Source of the DNA: Trichomonas vaginalis G3
Taxonomy: Eukaryota > Parabasalia > Trichomonadida > Trichomonadidae
Length of the DNA stretch: 64,000 nt
NCBI RefSeq assembly: GCF_026262505.1
Contig: NC_067205.1
Coordinates: forward strand, 21,547,585-21,611,584
Reading direction: 5' to 3'
Below the pieces are notes generated by a model. The model was not told the DNA's origin, searched no databases, and saw nothing but the letters and a program-made list of their open reading frames with translations. A program made the translations under genes and the position numbers. The stretch's first letter is position 1, and each line of letters starts with the position of its first letter. This document shows positions 30,098 to 39,535 of this stretch, one piece after another.

Positions 30098-33000
30098 ATG
30101 GAACCCGAACTCATCTTTCATGCGATGGCTACCCATCCTCCATTAAAAGTCATTGATTTTCTTGATGACTATACGGAGATATTTGTGGGTGGCCAAAGCG
30201 GAATTCTTACTTTCATCAAATTTTTACCTCGTTATAATTCATCACAGCTCAAAGTCAGCACAACAACAATCACAAGCATTAAGTATGATAAAAATACAAA
30301 AATAATTGCTGTTGGAGACAAAAATGGTTATTTGTACCTAATTTCTCCTTCACATACGTCAATTCTTAAATCTACAAAACAACACTCAGGCCAAATTAAC
30401 GACATTACATTATCACCATCTGGTGATTTGTTAATCACAGCATCAAACGATAGAACAGTTAAATTCTTTACATTTCCAGAATTAAAGCTTATCACATCTA
30501 ACCAAGGACATAAGTCATGGGTTAATTCTGTCACGTATGCCTTGGGTGGCAAGCGCATTGTTACTACAGCAAGTGATCGTAAGATTCGTGTTTGGGGTGC
30601 TAAGACTCATAAGCTTTACCAAATTTTTGAAGACCTTCCTTCAGTTCCTACTACATTGATTTGTAATCCTGAGATTTCATCATATTTTGTCGGTTTTATA
30701 AACGGACAGGTTGGTTACTATGACAAGAATGGTAAATGCGTTCAGTTATGGAAGCCACACAAATCTGTTGTTACATCTCTTAATTATGATCCTCATAACC
30801 GCATTCTTCTTTCATCATCAGATGATTCAACATTATGTGTTATTGATTGCACTACTAATAAGATGGTTATGACACTCGAAGCGCATCATAATCATGTTTC
30901 AAAAGTTTCATGGTGCAACGATGGGAAACATTTTGCATCGTGCGATACAAGTGGACGCGTTCTTGTCTGGGAAATGCCAGAACAAACATCACCATCTGCA
31001 AATAATTCACAAACTATTGATCAGCAAAATATTGCTCAAAAACTTCCAGAAAAATCCGAAGAAATAGTTACAGAAAGAGTTATTACTCCACAAGAAGAAA
31101 ATCAAGAAATAGAACCAGAAAATACACAATCTGAAGAAACACCTGATGCTCCAGTTGTTGTTTCTGAAGAAGATAAATTACCAGAAAAGGAAAATTCCAA
31201 TGAAAGTAAATCTGAGGATGAGAATATACATGAAGTAACTGAAACTCCGATTGAAGAAGACAAAATCCAGCCAGAAAATGCTGAAGAAGAAAGTACTCCA
31301 GAAGAAATTGAAGCTGAACAACATCTAACTGTTCATGAAGAAGAAAATGTTCAATCAGAAACTAAAACAGAAGAAGAAAGTATTTTTGAAGAAAATAAAA
31401 TAGAAGAAGTTCAATCACCACAAGAAGAAATCAATATTGAAGCAGAACCAAAGATTGAAATCGCTACTGAAGAAGTTAAATCTCCGCAAGAAGAAAATAA
31501 TATTGAAGCAAAATCAGAGAATGAAATCACTCCTGAAGTTAAATTTGAAGCGGAAATTGTTTCAAATGAAACTAAAGTTCACAATGATATATCTGAAGAA
31601 CCTAAACTTCCTGAAGCCGTGACTCAAGAAGATGATGAAACAAAGAATAATGATGATGAATTGAACTCAGAAAATGAAGATACTCAAAAAGATTTGGAAG
31701 TGAAAAATGAAGAGGAAGAAGAGATCAAAGAAAATGAACATATTGAAGAAAAAGCTCCAGAAAATGATTCCAAAATTGAACAGAATGAGATAAAAGACGA
31801 ACAAACACATGAAGTAGAAACAAAATCTCAAGAATCGATCAAAGAAGATGATTTTCATCAAGAAGAACTTAGTGGTGATAAAAATGAGAATGAAGAAAAA
31901 GTTGATGATCAATTAATTGAAAATGATTTACAATATCAGGAAAATGAACTCGAGAAAGAGAAAAATCAACTTCCTCCAAAAGAAGAATTAAATGTCCCTC
32001 ATAATGAAGAAGAAGATTTGAAGTCAGATGATTTGAATGCTCATTCATCTGAAATCCCTGTCAAAGCAGAAGTTGTGCTTGATGATGCACATGAAAATAA
32101 AGAAACTATTGATGATGAAGAAGAAAGCACATCAGAAGATTATCAGAATCTTACATATGATCAACTTAGACAAAAAGTCTTAGAAATCATGGATGATCTT
32201 AAAAAGAATGGACTTGACGAGGAAGAAGAGGAAGAAGAAACACCTCATGAAAAAGTTGTTCCAGCTGATTTTGTTCCTGAATTGGCCGAAGATACCGAGA
32301 ATTCAGAAGAAAACAATGAAAGCCAAAATGTTCAAACCAGGGAAGTTATTATTCTTTCTGATGACGATGATTACGATGAAATTCCAATTGCACCACCAGT
32401 CCAAAACATTGAAAAAACATATGAATCCGAAGATAAAGTAGAAAATAAGATTAAATGTCAAAATGAGAATCAAGAAAAGAAAGAAAAGGAAATTAATCAA
32501 CACAAAGAAGATGAAGGCAATCAAAAGGATAAATGCAAGAAGAAAGATAAAGAAGAGAAAGAGAAGAAGAAAGATAAAGAAGACAAGGAAGATAAGAAGA
32601 AAGATAAAGAAGACAAAGAGAAGAAGAAAGATAAAGAAGATAAAAAAGAGAAGAAGAAAGATAAAGAAGATAAAAAAGAGAAGAAGAAAGATAAAGAAGA
32701 TAAAAAAGAGAAGAAGAAAGATAAAGAAGATAAAAAAGAGAAGAAGAAAGATAAAGAAGACAAGGAAGAGAAGAAGAAAGATAAAGGAGAAAAAAAGAAG
32801 GATAAGGATAAGAAGGAGAAAAAAGATAAGAAGAAGGAAAAATATGGTAAAGATAAAAAGAATGAGAAAAATGATGATTTAATTCGAAAACGAGAATTAA
32901 TAGACAATGAAGAAGAAGAAGATATCCATGAAGAAATAACAGTTGTCGAAAGGAGTATTACTTTACCTGAAAATGATTTTAATGATTTTAATGATTTTAA

Positions 33001-33259
33001 TGAAGAAGAATCATTCAATCAGATTCCAAACTCTCACAACGAAGAAAATGATCCAGAAGAGGAGGAAGAAGACATTGTTGATCCTGTCATAATTGAACCC
33101 AAACAACCAATGGGATCACACGTTCCAGAAAGCCGTCTTGAAAGTATTCTTATGCAAATAAATTCTCAACTAGAGATTCTTAGGCACACCTCAGAAGGAA
33201 TGATAAGGCGCGCAGAAGATGTTCAAGCTGTTATTGATGAACTTGTATCTCAAAATTGA
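30098..33259 (+). CDS. POC1-like WD40 protein with long charged linker
   Basis: The 1053-residue protein has about seven WD40 repeats in residues 1-300, with clear units such as HSGQINDITLSPSGDLLITAS-DRTVKFF and GHKSWVNSVTYALGG-RIRVW, ending VLVWEMP. Residues 300-790 are extremely rich in Glu, Asp, Asn and Lys. Residues about 790-930 are a Lys-Asp-Lys-Glu repeat. The last 40 residues (LESILMQINSQLEILRHTSEGMIRRAEDVQ) form a coiled coil that resembles the C-terminal POC1 motif. WD40 propeller plus this terminal coil is the POC1 architecture, a centriole/basal-body stability protein, which suits a flagellate. POC1 usually has 400-500 residues, so the linker is unusual. If not POC1, it is another WD40 scaffold. 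Confidence 0.75.
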   Translation: MEPELIFHAMATHPPLKVIDFLDDYTEIFVGGQSGILTFIKFLPRYNSSQLKVSTTTITSIKYDKNTKIIAVGDKNGYLYLISPSHTSILKSTKQHSGQINDITLSPSGDLLITASNDRTVKFFTFPELKLITSNQGHKSWVNSVTYALGGKRIVTTASDRKIRVWGAKTHKLYQIFEDLPSVPTTLICNPEISSYFVGFINGQVGYYDKNGKCVQLWKPHKSVVTSLNYDPHNRILLSSSDDSTLCVIDCTTNKMVMTLEAHHNHVSKVSWCNDGKHFASCDTSGRVLVWEMPEQTSPSANNSQTIDQQNIAQKLPEKSEEIVTERVITPQEENQEIEPENTQSEETPDAPVVVSEEDKLPEKENSNESKSEDENIHEVTETPIEEDKIQPENAEEESTPEEIEAEQHLTVHEEENVQSETKTEEESIFEENKIEEVQSPQEEINIEAEPKIEIATEEVKSPQEENNIEAKSENEITPEVKFEAEIVSNETKVHNDISEEPKLPEAVTQEDDETKNNDDELNSENEDTQKDLEVKNEEEEEIKENEHIEEKAPENDSKIEQNEIKDEQTHEVETKSQESIKEDDFHQEELSGDKNENEEKVDDQLIENDLQYQENELEKEKNQLPPKEELNVPHNEEEDLKSDDLNAHSSEIPVKAEVVLDDAHENKETIDDEEESTSEDYQNLTYDQLRQKVLEIMDDLKKNGLDEEEEEEETPHEKVVPADFVPELAEDTENSEENNESQNVQTREVIILSDDDDYDEIPIAPPVQNIEKTYESEDKVENKIKCQNENQEKKEKEINQHKEDEGNQKDKCKKKDKEEKEKKKDKEDKEDKKKDKEDKEKKKDKEDKKEKKKDKEDKKEKKKDKEDKKEKKKDKEDKKEKKKDKEDKEEKKKDKGEKKKDKDKKEKKDKKKEKYGKDKKNEKNDDLIRKRELIDNEEEEDIHEEITVVERSITLPENDFNDFNDFNEEESFNQIPNSHNEENDPEEEEEDIVDPVIIEPKQPMGSHVPESRLESILMQINSQLEILRHTSEGMIRRAEDVQAVIDELVSQN
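32562..32790 (+). repeat. 30-bp tandem coding repeat (KKKDKEDKKE)
   Basis: A 30-bp unit, AAGAAGAAAGATAAAGAAGA plus TAAAAAAGAG, repeats about seven times and encodes ten residues, K-K-K-D-K-E-D-K-K-E. Clean periods run from 32611 to 32790; flanking units are diverged. Such coding minisatellites change length easily, so allele length is likely to vary between strains. Confidence 0.9.
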
Positions 33260-33444
33260 CAACTAAAGTAATGTTTTATTTTTTTCTTATTCATATTATT
33301 CTTATTGACTTTCAATATCTAATGTCAGCAAACATACACTACTCAGATATTTTAAATTTATTATTTTATTGTATTTACATTTACTGCTCCAAGAAATGGT
33401 GTTCTATAAACTTTTTTAACAATATTTTTGAGGTTTTTCATTTT

Positions 33445-34434
33445 TAATTTTTCTTCTTTATATTTTTTAAATGTATCATCTTTATTTTCTTCGATTTTTG
33501 CAGCAATACAATATGTTGAATAATGAGATATAAATGAATCTAATGAATCAATTGAAATAAATTTATTTGTATTATTATCGCGAACAGTTTGAATGACAAT
33601 ATTATTATTAAAGTAACAATTATAAACAGTTGGTTTTTCTGAAAATAAATAGATTCCTTTATTTCCTATGAATGAACAACTTGAATATGTAGTTGAAGAA
33701 GAACAAACAATTATTGCACCAATTCCTGTATATTAATTGTTTAAATAATTACATTTTGTAATATTAAAATTACTAGAATTTCTAATTACACCTAATTCTG
33801 TAGATGATGTATTTGATGCTGTTGTGAGATTAATAATTCCTGTTTCTTTTGGAATTTGAATTGAATATGTAGCATATTGAGTAATTTCATGATAAGATGT
33901 ATTCATGTTACTTACTTTGATATCTCCTCTCAAATGATAAAGAGAAGCACTGATTCCGCTGCATTGTGAAACTGAACTTTCAAATGCATGACTTTTGTTG
34001 TAACTATTTTGAGCCGAAGTAATGCAATATCCACATCCAGAATAATCACTTGAAACAATTGATGAGAGAAAAATACAAATATGAACTAAAACACAGTCAG
34101 AATACCTGATATAGAATGATCCACCACTATCTGTGGAGCTGTTATTGTAAAATGTGCATGTTTCGAGTAATACTTTGCTGTTGGAATTAATGGAAATTGC
34201 TGTTTTTCGCTAATGGAAAGAAAATACTGCATTATGAATGTAATAATTGCCATTACTTCCTGATATGGTTTCGTTCTCACTTTTATCATTAGACTCAATT
34301 GTGTTGTAATATTCTGAAAAAACTTTGTCGATATTGCATAGAGTATTGATGAGTGATTGATTGTCTTTGATACGCATTTTTGAGTGTTGCTTCGTAAGAG
34401 TTATGTTGAAATTACGCTTAAATATAAATAGCAT
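33445..34434 (-). pseudogene. Beta-helix (Pmp-like) surface protein remnant
   Basis: On the minus strand, frames broken by several frameshifts and stops encode typical parallel beta-helix repeats. Examples are SKVLLETCTFYNNSS followed by TDSGGSFYI, SSCSFIGNKGIYLFSE and VYNCYFNNN. Trichomonads have large families of such Pmp-like or pectate-lyase-fold surface proteins. The segment ends in a Lys-rich stretch. No signal peptide or complete frame remains; at least four breaks are visible. It lies between the POC1-like gene and the small GTPase and points against both. Confidence 0.65.
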
Positions 34435-34635
34435 TCGAAGGAGATATGATGTTAAAGTGTATTTTAGTTTGATTTTATGGACAAAATTGACTGTGTGAAA
34501 TTGATTTCAAATTTCGCCATTAACTTGGATATCTTTTTCCGTATTGAGAGCTGAATATAATTATGAATGAAAAATGAAATGGGAGATTTTGAAAATCATT
34601 GAAATTGAATAATTTACAAAAAAGTATATAAAATT

Positions 34636-35187
34636 ATGAGTCAAAATTCATATGAACCTGGAAAGGTTTGTATTGTTGGAATGTACAATTCAGGCAAGAC
34701 ATCTATTATTTGGAGGTATATTATGAAACTTGATCGTTTAGCCCCAACGATTTCTCCTACGTTATACGAAATTAATGTTGATCCAGGATATGGAAAGCGA
34801 AGAATCAAATTGTTTGATACTGCTGGTACAGAAAAGTATCAGAGTATGATGCCAGCAACATTGCGCGGATCTGAAGCAATAATTTTAGTTTGTTCACAAG
34901 ATGAACCAAAATCATTTGATTATATCAAAGAATGGCATGAAAAACTGATCAGAGATTACGGAATTAACAAATTTATTGCAGTTTGCAACAAAACAGATCT
35001 CCCAGAAAAGCTTTCGGTCGAAGAAGTTAAAAACTGGGGTAAAGAGCATAATATGCGAGTACTAAGAACGTCAGTTCATGAGAACAAAAACATTGAAAAC
35101 CTTTTCATCAGTTTGGCCGCATTACTTGATCCACCAACTGACGGATCAGGCAAGCAAATGTTAGTACCAAAAAGTATGTGTTGTTAA
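34636..35187 (+). CDS. Rab-like small GTPase
   Basis: The 183-residue protein has the full set of Ras-superfamily motifs: P-loop GMYNSGKTS (residues 15-23), DTAGTE (61-66), NKTD (118-121) and a TSV in place of the SAK motif near 142. The C-terminus is Cys-Cys, a Rab geranylgeranylation signal, so it should act on membrane traffic. The residue after DTAG is Thr instead of the catalytic Gln; many trichomonad and other diverged Rabs vary here, and slow hydrolysis would be expected. The switch-I Thr is present in the LAPTISPT region. It cannot be assigned to a named Rab subgroup from sequence alone. Confidence 0.9.
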   Translation: MSQNSYEPGKVCIVGMYNSGKTSIIWRYIMKLDRLAPTISPTLYEINVDPGYGKRRIKLFDTAGTEKYQSMMPATLRGSEAIILVCSQDEPKSFDYIKEWHEKLIRDYGINKFIAVCNKTDLPEKLSVEEVKNWGKEHNMRVLRTSVHENKNIENLFISLAALLDPPTDGSGKQMLVPKSMCC

Positions 35188-35369
35188 ACTTCGATTTACA
35201 TGTATCTGTTTTAAAAATATTTCCTTTATCGAGAAAAATTTTTACATATAACTTAATGAGATAAAGTTATAAATTGTTAGATGAAATAATTAAAGATTAC
35301 TAAATCAATTTATCTATATAAACACAAAATAAAATATATCAAAAAAAATATAAAGAAATCTGTTCATAA

Positions 35370-36266
35370 TTAGAATAACTTGAGCATTTGTAATGTCTTC
35401 TTAGTATTGATTTTCGGTTTGAGAAGAAGTTTGTTTCCAACTGCTGTTTTTGTCAATGTTCTAGTAAAGTTTAGTGCGCCATCGACTTCACGAAGTACTT
35501 CATCAACTTTTTCTCTCTGTTCTGGGTTCTTGTTCAACATCATTTTGATGATTTTAATAGTAATGAAGGGCGTGCAAGGAGGAATATAAGGTTCGGCTGT
35601 AACGATACCTTTTGTGATTTGCTTGTCGGTTCCATTCCATGGGAATTGACCAAAAAGCATTGTATAGAAACAAACTCCTAAAGCCCAGACATCAACTTTT
35701 AATGGATCGTAAAGTTGGCCTGTCAATACCTCTGGAGCCGTGTATTCGAGTGTTCCGCATACAGTACTCCTCAAGTTTTCTTCCATTTGGACAACTTCAT
35801 AACATAATCCAAAATCGATCAATATTGGTGTCTGATTTGGTGCAACCATGATATCGGTTAGCTTGATATCTCTATGAGAGATGTTCTTTGAGTGGAGATA
35901 AGAAACAGCAAGACAAAGCCCTTGTAACCATTTGCAAGCTGTTTGCCATGTAAAAGGACCTTCATCAAGTATTTTGTCATGAAGAGTTCCGAATGGGTAA
36001 AAAGGCATTACCATCATAATGTAATCTGGGAAGTATAAAATCTCTTTAACACCAATAATTCCAGGATGCTTTATATTTTGTATAACACGAAGCTCTTGCT
36101 CAAGCCGTCCAAACAAGTTTAACTTTGTTATTTCTTTACGATCGAAAATCTTGCAAGCGTAGAGTTCGCCATCCTTTTCATTTCTTGCTAGAACTATTTG
36201 GCATGTATTGCTTTTATTTAGAAAATCTTGAACTTGATATGAGCCGAGCTGTTTGATAACTTCCAT
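35370..36266 (-). CDS. Ser/Thr protein kinase (CAMK-like) with altered catalytic loop
   Basis: This 298-residue protein is almost only a kinase domain. The Gly-rich loop is degenerate (LNKSNTCQIV, no GxGxxG). The ATP-anchoring Lys is in YACKIF (Lys39). The catalytic loop is HRDIKLTDIM (residues 131-140): the Asp is present but the metal-binding Asn is Asp. DFGLC is at 151-155, TAPEV follows, then DVWALGVCFYTMLFGQFPW. The C-terminal 30 residues are basic. The order of motifs resembles the CAMK/AMPK-like kinases common in trichomonads. With a weak Gly loop and no Asn, activity may be reduced. It converges with the GTPase gene at 34636-35187, with about 180 bp between the stops. Confidence 0.88.
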   Translation of the reverse strand: MEVIKQLGSYQVQDFLNKSNTCQIVLARNEKDGELYACKIFDRKEITKLNLFGRLEQELRVIQNIKHPGIIGVKEILYFPDYIMMVMPFYPFGTLHDKILDEGPFTWQTACKWLQGLCLAVSYLHSKNISHRDIKLTDIMVAPNQTPILIDFGLCYEVVQMEENLRSTVCGTLEYTAPEVLTGQLYDPLKVDVWALGVCFYTMLFGQFPWNGTDKQITKGIVTAEPYIPPCTPFITIKIIKMMLNKNPEQREKVDEVLREVDGALNFTRTLTKTAVGNKLLLKPKINTKKTLQMLKLF

Positions 36267-38577
36267 TACTTTTGAAAATATTTTTCTGCATTGAAATTTT
36301 GAGAGAAAAACATAAAGTTATTTATCGAAAGGATATATTGTATGATATTGTTAGATGAAAAATTCATAATAATCGCTAGGTTAAATTTACAAAAAAAATA
36401 TAAAAAATTAAAAGTTGCAGAATATTAAATGTTATATAATAATGATTGATGTATGTCCAATTATTTATTGAATGTGGTTCGAATTTTTGAGAAAGAATGT
36501 AAAATTTTAGATATGATGTTTGAATCAATGATATAAATTCATTATAATTTCAAATTTTAATTTTGATAGTTTCGATAAATTGAAAGAGTTTTTAATTTTA
36601 AAAACTAAAAATTGTTTCATTTATAATGTTATTAATTAATACTATTATATATTGAAAATATATCAATCGAAAAGGACAAATAACGTGCAAACAGTTCTCG
36701 GTTTTCAGTCTAAATATTTAATATGCTTTATCATCCGAATGTTAATAAATATTTAATAAAATAATAAGAATTTACTACGATTCAGGATAATTTCACTCTA
36801 TTATATGGTAATTTGAACGATCCCTAAACGAAAAGATTTCGATAAGCATTACAATTTTATTTGATCGATAAATAATTAGTATTCCAAATATTTCAAAAGT
36901 TTTCTTATTATCTATTACATTGCTATTATATATTAAGTGCTTCGATCTTAAATGTTCGAGAGATATCTAATTATATATACATTAATGATACAACAGTTGA
37001 TCTTATCTGAATTGATTTTTGATGTAGTAATTTAATTGTTCTAAGCATCATTCAGCATACATCTCATATGCAAATAGTGTACTGTTAGAAATTCCTTGAT
37101 TTATCAATTATAAAGATGAAAATTTTCCAGAATTTTGCAAGAATATGGAATAATTTTATTCTTTGTTTTTACTGCTAAATTCAAATACTCATGTGGATTC
37201 GAGAAGTTAATTTTGAAAGATATTATCAAAAAAAATTGTTAATTTTTTTTCACATTTTGATCTATATTGTTTTTTTAAAGATACAATTGATGAAATTCAA
37301 GGGTTTCTGTACTGTAATTGTGATTTGTTTTGTCAACTAAAACAGTAAATACAGTTTTAGTCTGATATATTCTAAATTAAAGAAACTTCATATTGAAATT
37401 TATCACCAAATTTATCAAAGTCTAGATATCATTTATATATACACAATTAAATACAATTATCGATTCATTTTCGATCATAACCACTTTTTTGAACTATTTT
37501 TCTATAATTTAACTTCATTATCATTATTAATGCAATCCAATTAAAGATATAATTAATATTTATATTATAATTGAGGAGTACTCTGCTTAATATCAAAAAA
37601 TACCACTTATTACGTTCAAACCTCAATATTTTGAAACTAATTATCTGCTGATATCTCAAAAATATAATACATTTTGGATTAACTACAATTAGGAAGTCTT
37701 ATTTCGAAGAGAAAAATAAATGTGTTTGAGTGTTTTGCTAATCAAAATAAGGATTGGTAATTAAACAAAATTACTATGCATCAATAGTAGTATTCAAGTC
37801 AATTTAGACAATCAAGTATTAAATTTAGTTTAATTTTAAGTGAAACGATCAAGCAATAATAAAGTTTTCATTATTTTGATTATTTTCTTTTAATTATTAA
37901 TGACAACAAGTTAATGAATACTTTATGAATGATATAATTCATTTTGATAAATTTTACTGATATTAATTGGCCTGCGCCAAAATTTACATCAAAAATAAAA
38001 ATTATACAACCCGAATAATAAATTAGATTTTTACAACAATTTGAGTTTTGATAGATTTCGGCTTTTGAAAGAAGAAGTAAAAACTTGCCTCAATTTTTTT
38101 ATGTTGTCTGTATTTCTTATCGTTCAAATGCAAAAAACCACTTACCTAAATTGCCTTATAGATCCTATTTCATAAAAAATTACGCTCTTTGATAATAACT
38201 CCATTTTGAGTAATTATTCATTTTGAAAGGAAAAGAAGATTAAATATTTTTGATTCTATTTTCATTTATAAATTAATATCAAACTTTTCATAACACACGT
38301 GCTAAATTTTTTATAGGTAAATATTATTAATAACAGTATAACTAACATAATCGGTTTAATCTAAATAGAAGCAAAACTTATCAAAAGTTTGAATCACTCA
38401 CTGAAAATTTTTGAAAAAAATAGCATCTTTTCAAAGAATTATTTTTACTCAAATTCTTCCTTAGAAATCCTAAAATTCAAAATTAATTAAATATTTTATT
38501 CTATTCCAGTATATAAAGCAATACAATTTCCTTTTCAATTTCAATTTTGTTCAAAACATTCAATTGAATTTAAATAT
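36267..38577. other. Long AT-rich intergenic region
   Basis: About 2.3 kb with no ORF of convincing coding character, no inverted repeat and no similarity I can see to the other elements in this window. It holds the divergent promoters of the two kinases. Confidence 0.55.
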
Positions 38578-38583
38578 TCATTA
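38578..38583 (+). promoter_or_regulatory. Initiator-like TCATTA before the second kinase
   Basis: TCATTA fits TCA(+1)Y(T/A) and lies 13 nt before the ATG at 38591, giving an 11-nt leader, normal for trichomonad genes. It supports that ATG. A second TCATT overlaps at 38586. Confidence 0.5.
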
Positions 38584-38590
38584 ATTCATT

Positions 38591-39535
38591 ATGAACGCCC
38601 CAGAGATTGACTTCTTCAAGGGGCAAAATATCGAGATCGTTAACGTTATTGGTGAGGGAGGGTTTGGTTCAGTTTTCTATGTCTATTCTCATACTTATAA
38701 AACATATTTTGCTTTAAAAAAGATTCCTCAAGACAAGTTTAAGCAGGCCGAAATCGACTGCTTAATGACAATCGATGATCCATACATTGTTCGCCTTTAC
38801 AAGTATTATAAATTCGAAGACAATTACTACTTATTGATGGAATATTGTCCTAATGATCTTGATCGTCTTTTGCATGACAGATCCAAGATGTCCAACCCCA
38901 TTCTAATCCAGAAGATAGTAAGAGATGTCATCATGGCCGTCAGAGCCTGCCATAATATCAAGATTGCTCATTGCGACATTAAACCGGCCAACTTTTTAAT
39001 TGACAATTATGGAAGAATTAAGATTTGTGATTTCGGAATGTCAACTTTTTGCACTCAAGATAAGGCAACTTCATCTGTTTTCAGAGGCACATTTTATTTC
39101 ATGGCCCCAGAAGTTTTTGACCATAATCAATACAACCCAATACGTACAGATATTTGGTCACTTGGTGTTACTCTTTACTACATCGCTACTGGAGTTTTGC
39201 CATTCAATGGTCTGAACAAATTAGCATTAAAGGATAGCGTAACCAAAGGAATTTATAACGAGGATCTTGTTCGAGATTCACTTCTTAAAGATTTGATCGC
39301 TAGGTGCTTGGAAGGTGATCTTAATTTCAGATGCACAATTGACGATTTAGTTGAACACCCATACTTCTCAAAGACATTCTCCGATCGTGGTGACAGATTA
39401 TTACTTAAGAAAGGCGATGTAATAGTCAAACCAAAGGCCGTAGCTTCTCTCAAGATCAGTAAGCATAGATCTTCGCCATTATTTTCAGGATTCAATGTTT
39501 CTAGAGTTCATCTTCTTCAGGTTGACTCTCCTTAA
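38591..39535 (+). CDS. Ser/Thr protein kinase with HCD catalytic loop
   Basis: The 314-residue protein is a complete kinase domain plus a 50-residue tail. GEGGFGSVF (residues 21-29) is a good Gly loop, with Lys43 or 44 in FALKKI. The catalytic loop is HCDIKPANFL (127-136), so the Arg of HRD is Cys: a non-RD kinase, which usually needs no activation-loop phosphorylation. DFGMS is at 147-151, then MAPEVF and DIWSLGVTLYYIATGVLPF. The tail is basic and Ser-rich (SLKISKHRSSP). Codon use is less AT-biased than in the surrounding spacer. The group is not certain; the domain layout resembles NEK or CAMK kinases. Confidence 0.92.
   Translation: MNAPEIDFFKGQNIEIVNVIGEGGFGSVFYVYSHTYKTYFALKKIPQDKFKQAEIDCLMTIDDPYIVRLYKYYKFEDNYYLLMEYCPNDLDRLLHDRSKMSNPILIQKIVRDVIMAVRACHNIKIAHCDIKPANFLIDNYGRIKICDFGMSTFCTQDKATSSVFRGTFYFMAPEVFDHNQYNPIRTDIWSLGVTLYYIATGVLPFNGLNKLALKDSVTKGIYNEDLVRDSLLKDLIARCLEGDLNFRCTIDDLVEHPYFSKTFSDRGDRLLLKKGDVIVKPKAVASLKISKHRSSPLFSGFNVSRVHLLQVDSP

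Noticed and set aside
32521-33018. Ser/Phe/Leu-rich minus-strand frame in the POC1-like gene
   Set aside because: It is the complement of the Lys-Asp-Glu coding repeat.
36267-38577. Hidden RNA gene in the long spacer
   Set aside because: No tRNA-like cloverleaf, GC-rich block or inverted repeat is visible in this AT-rich stretch.
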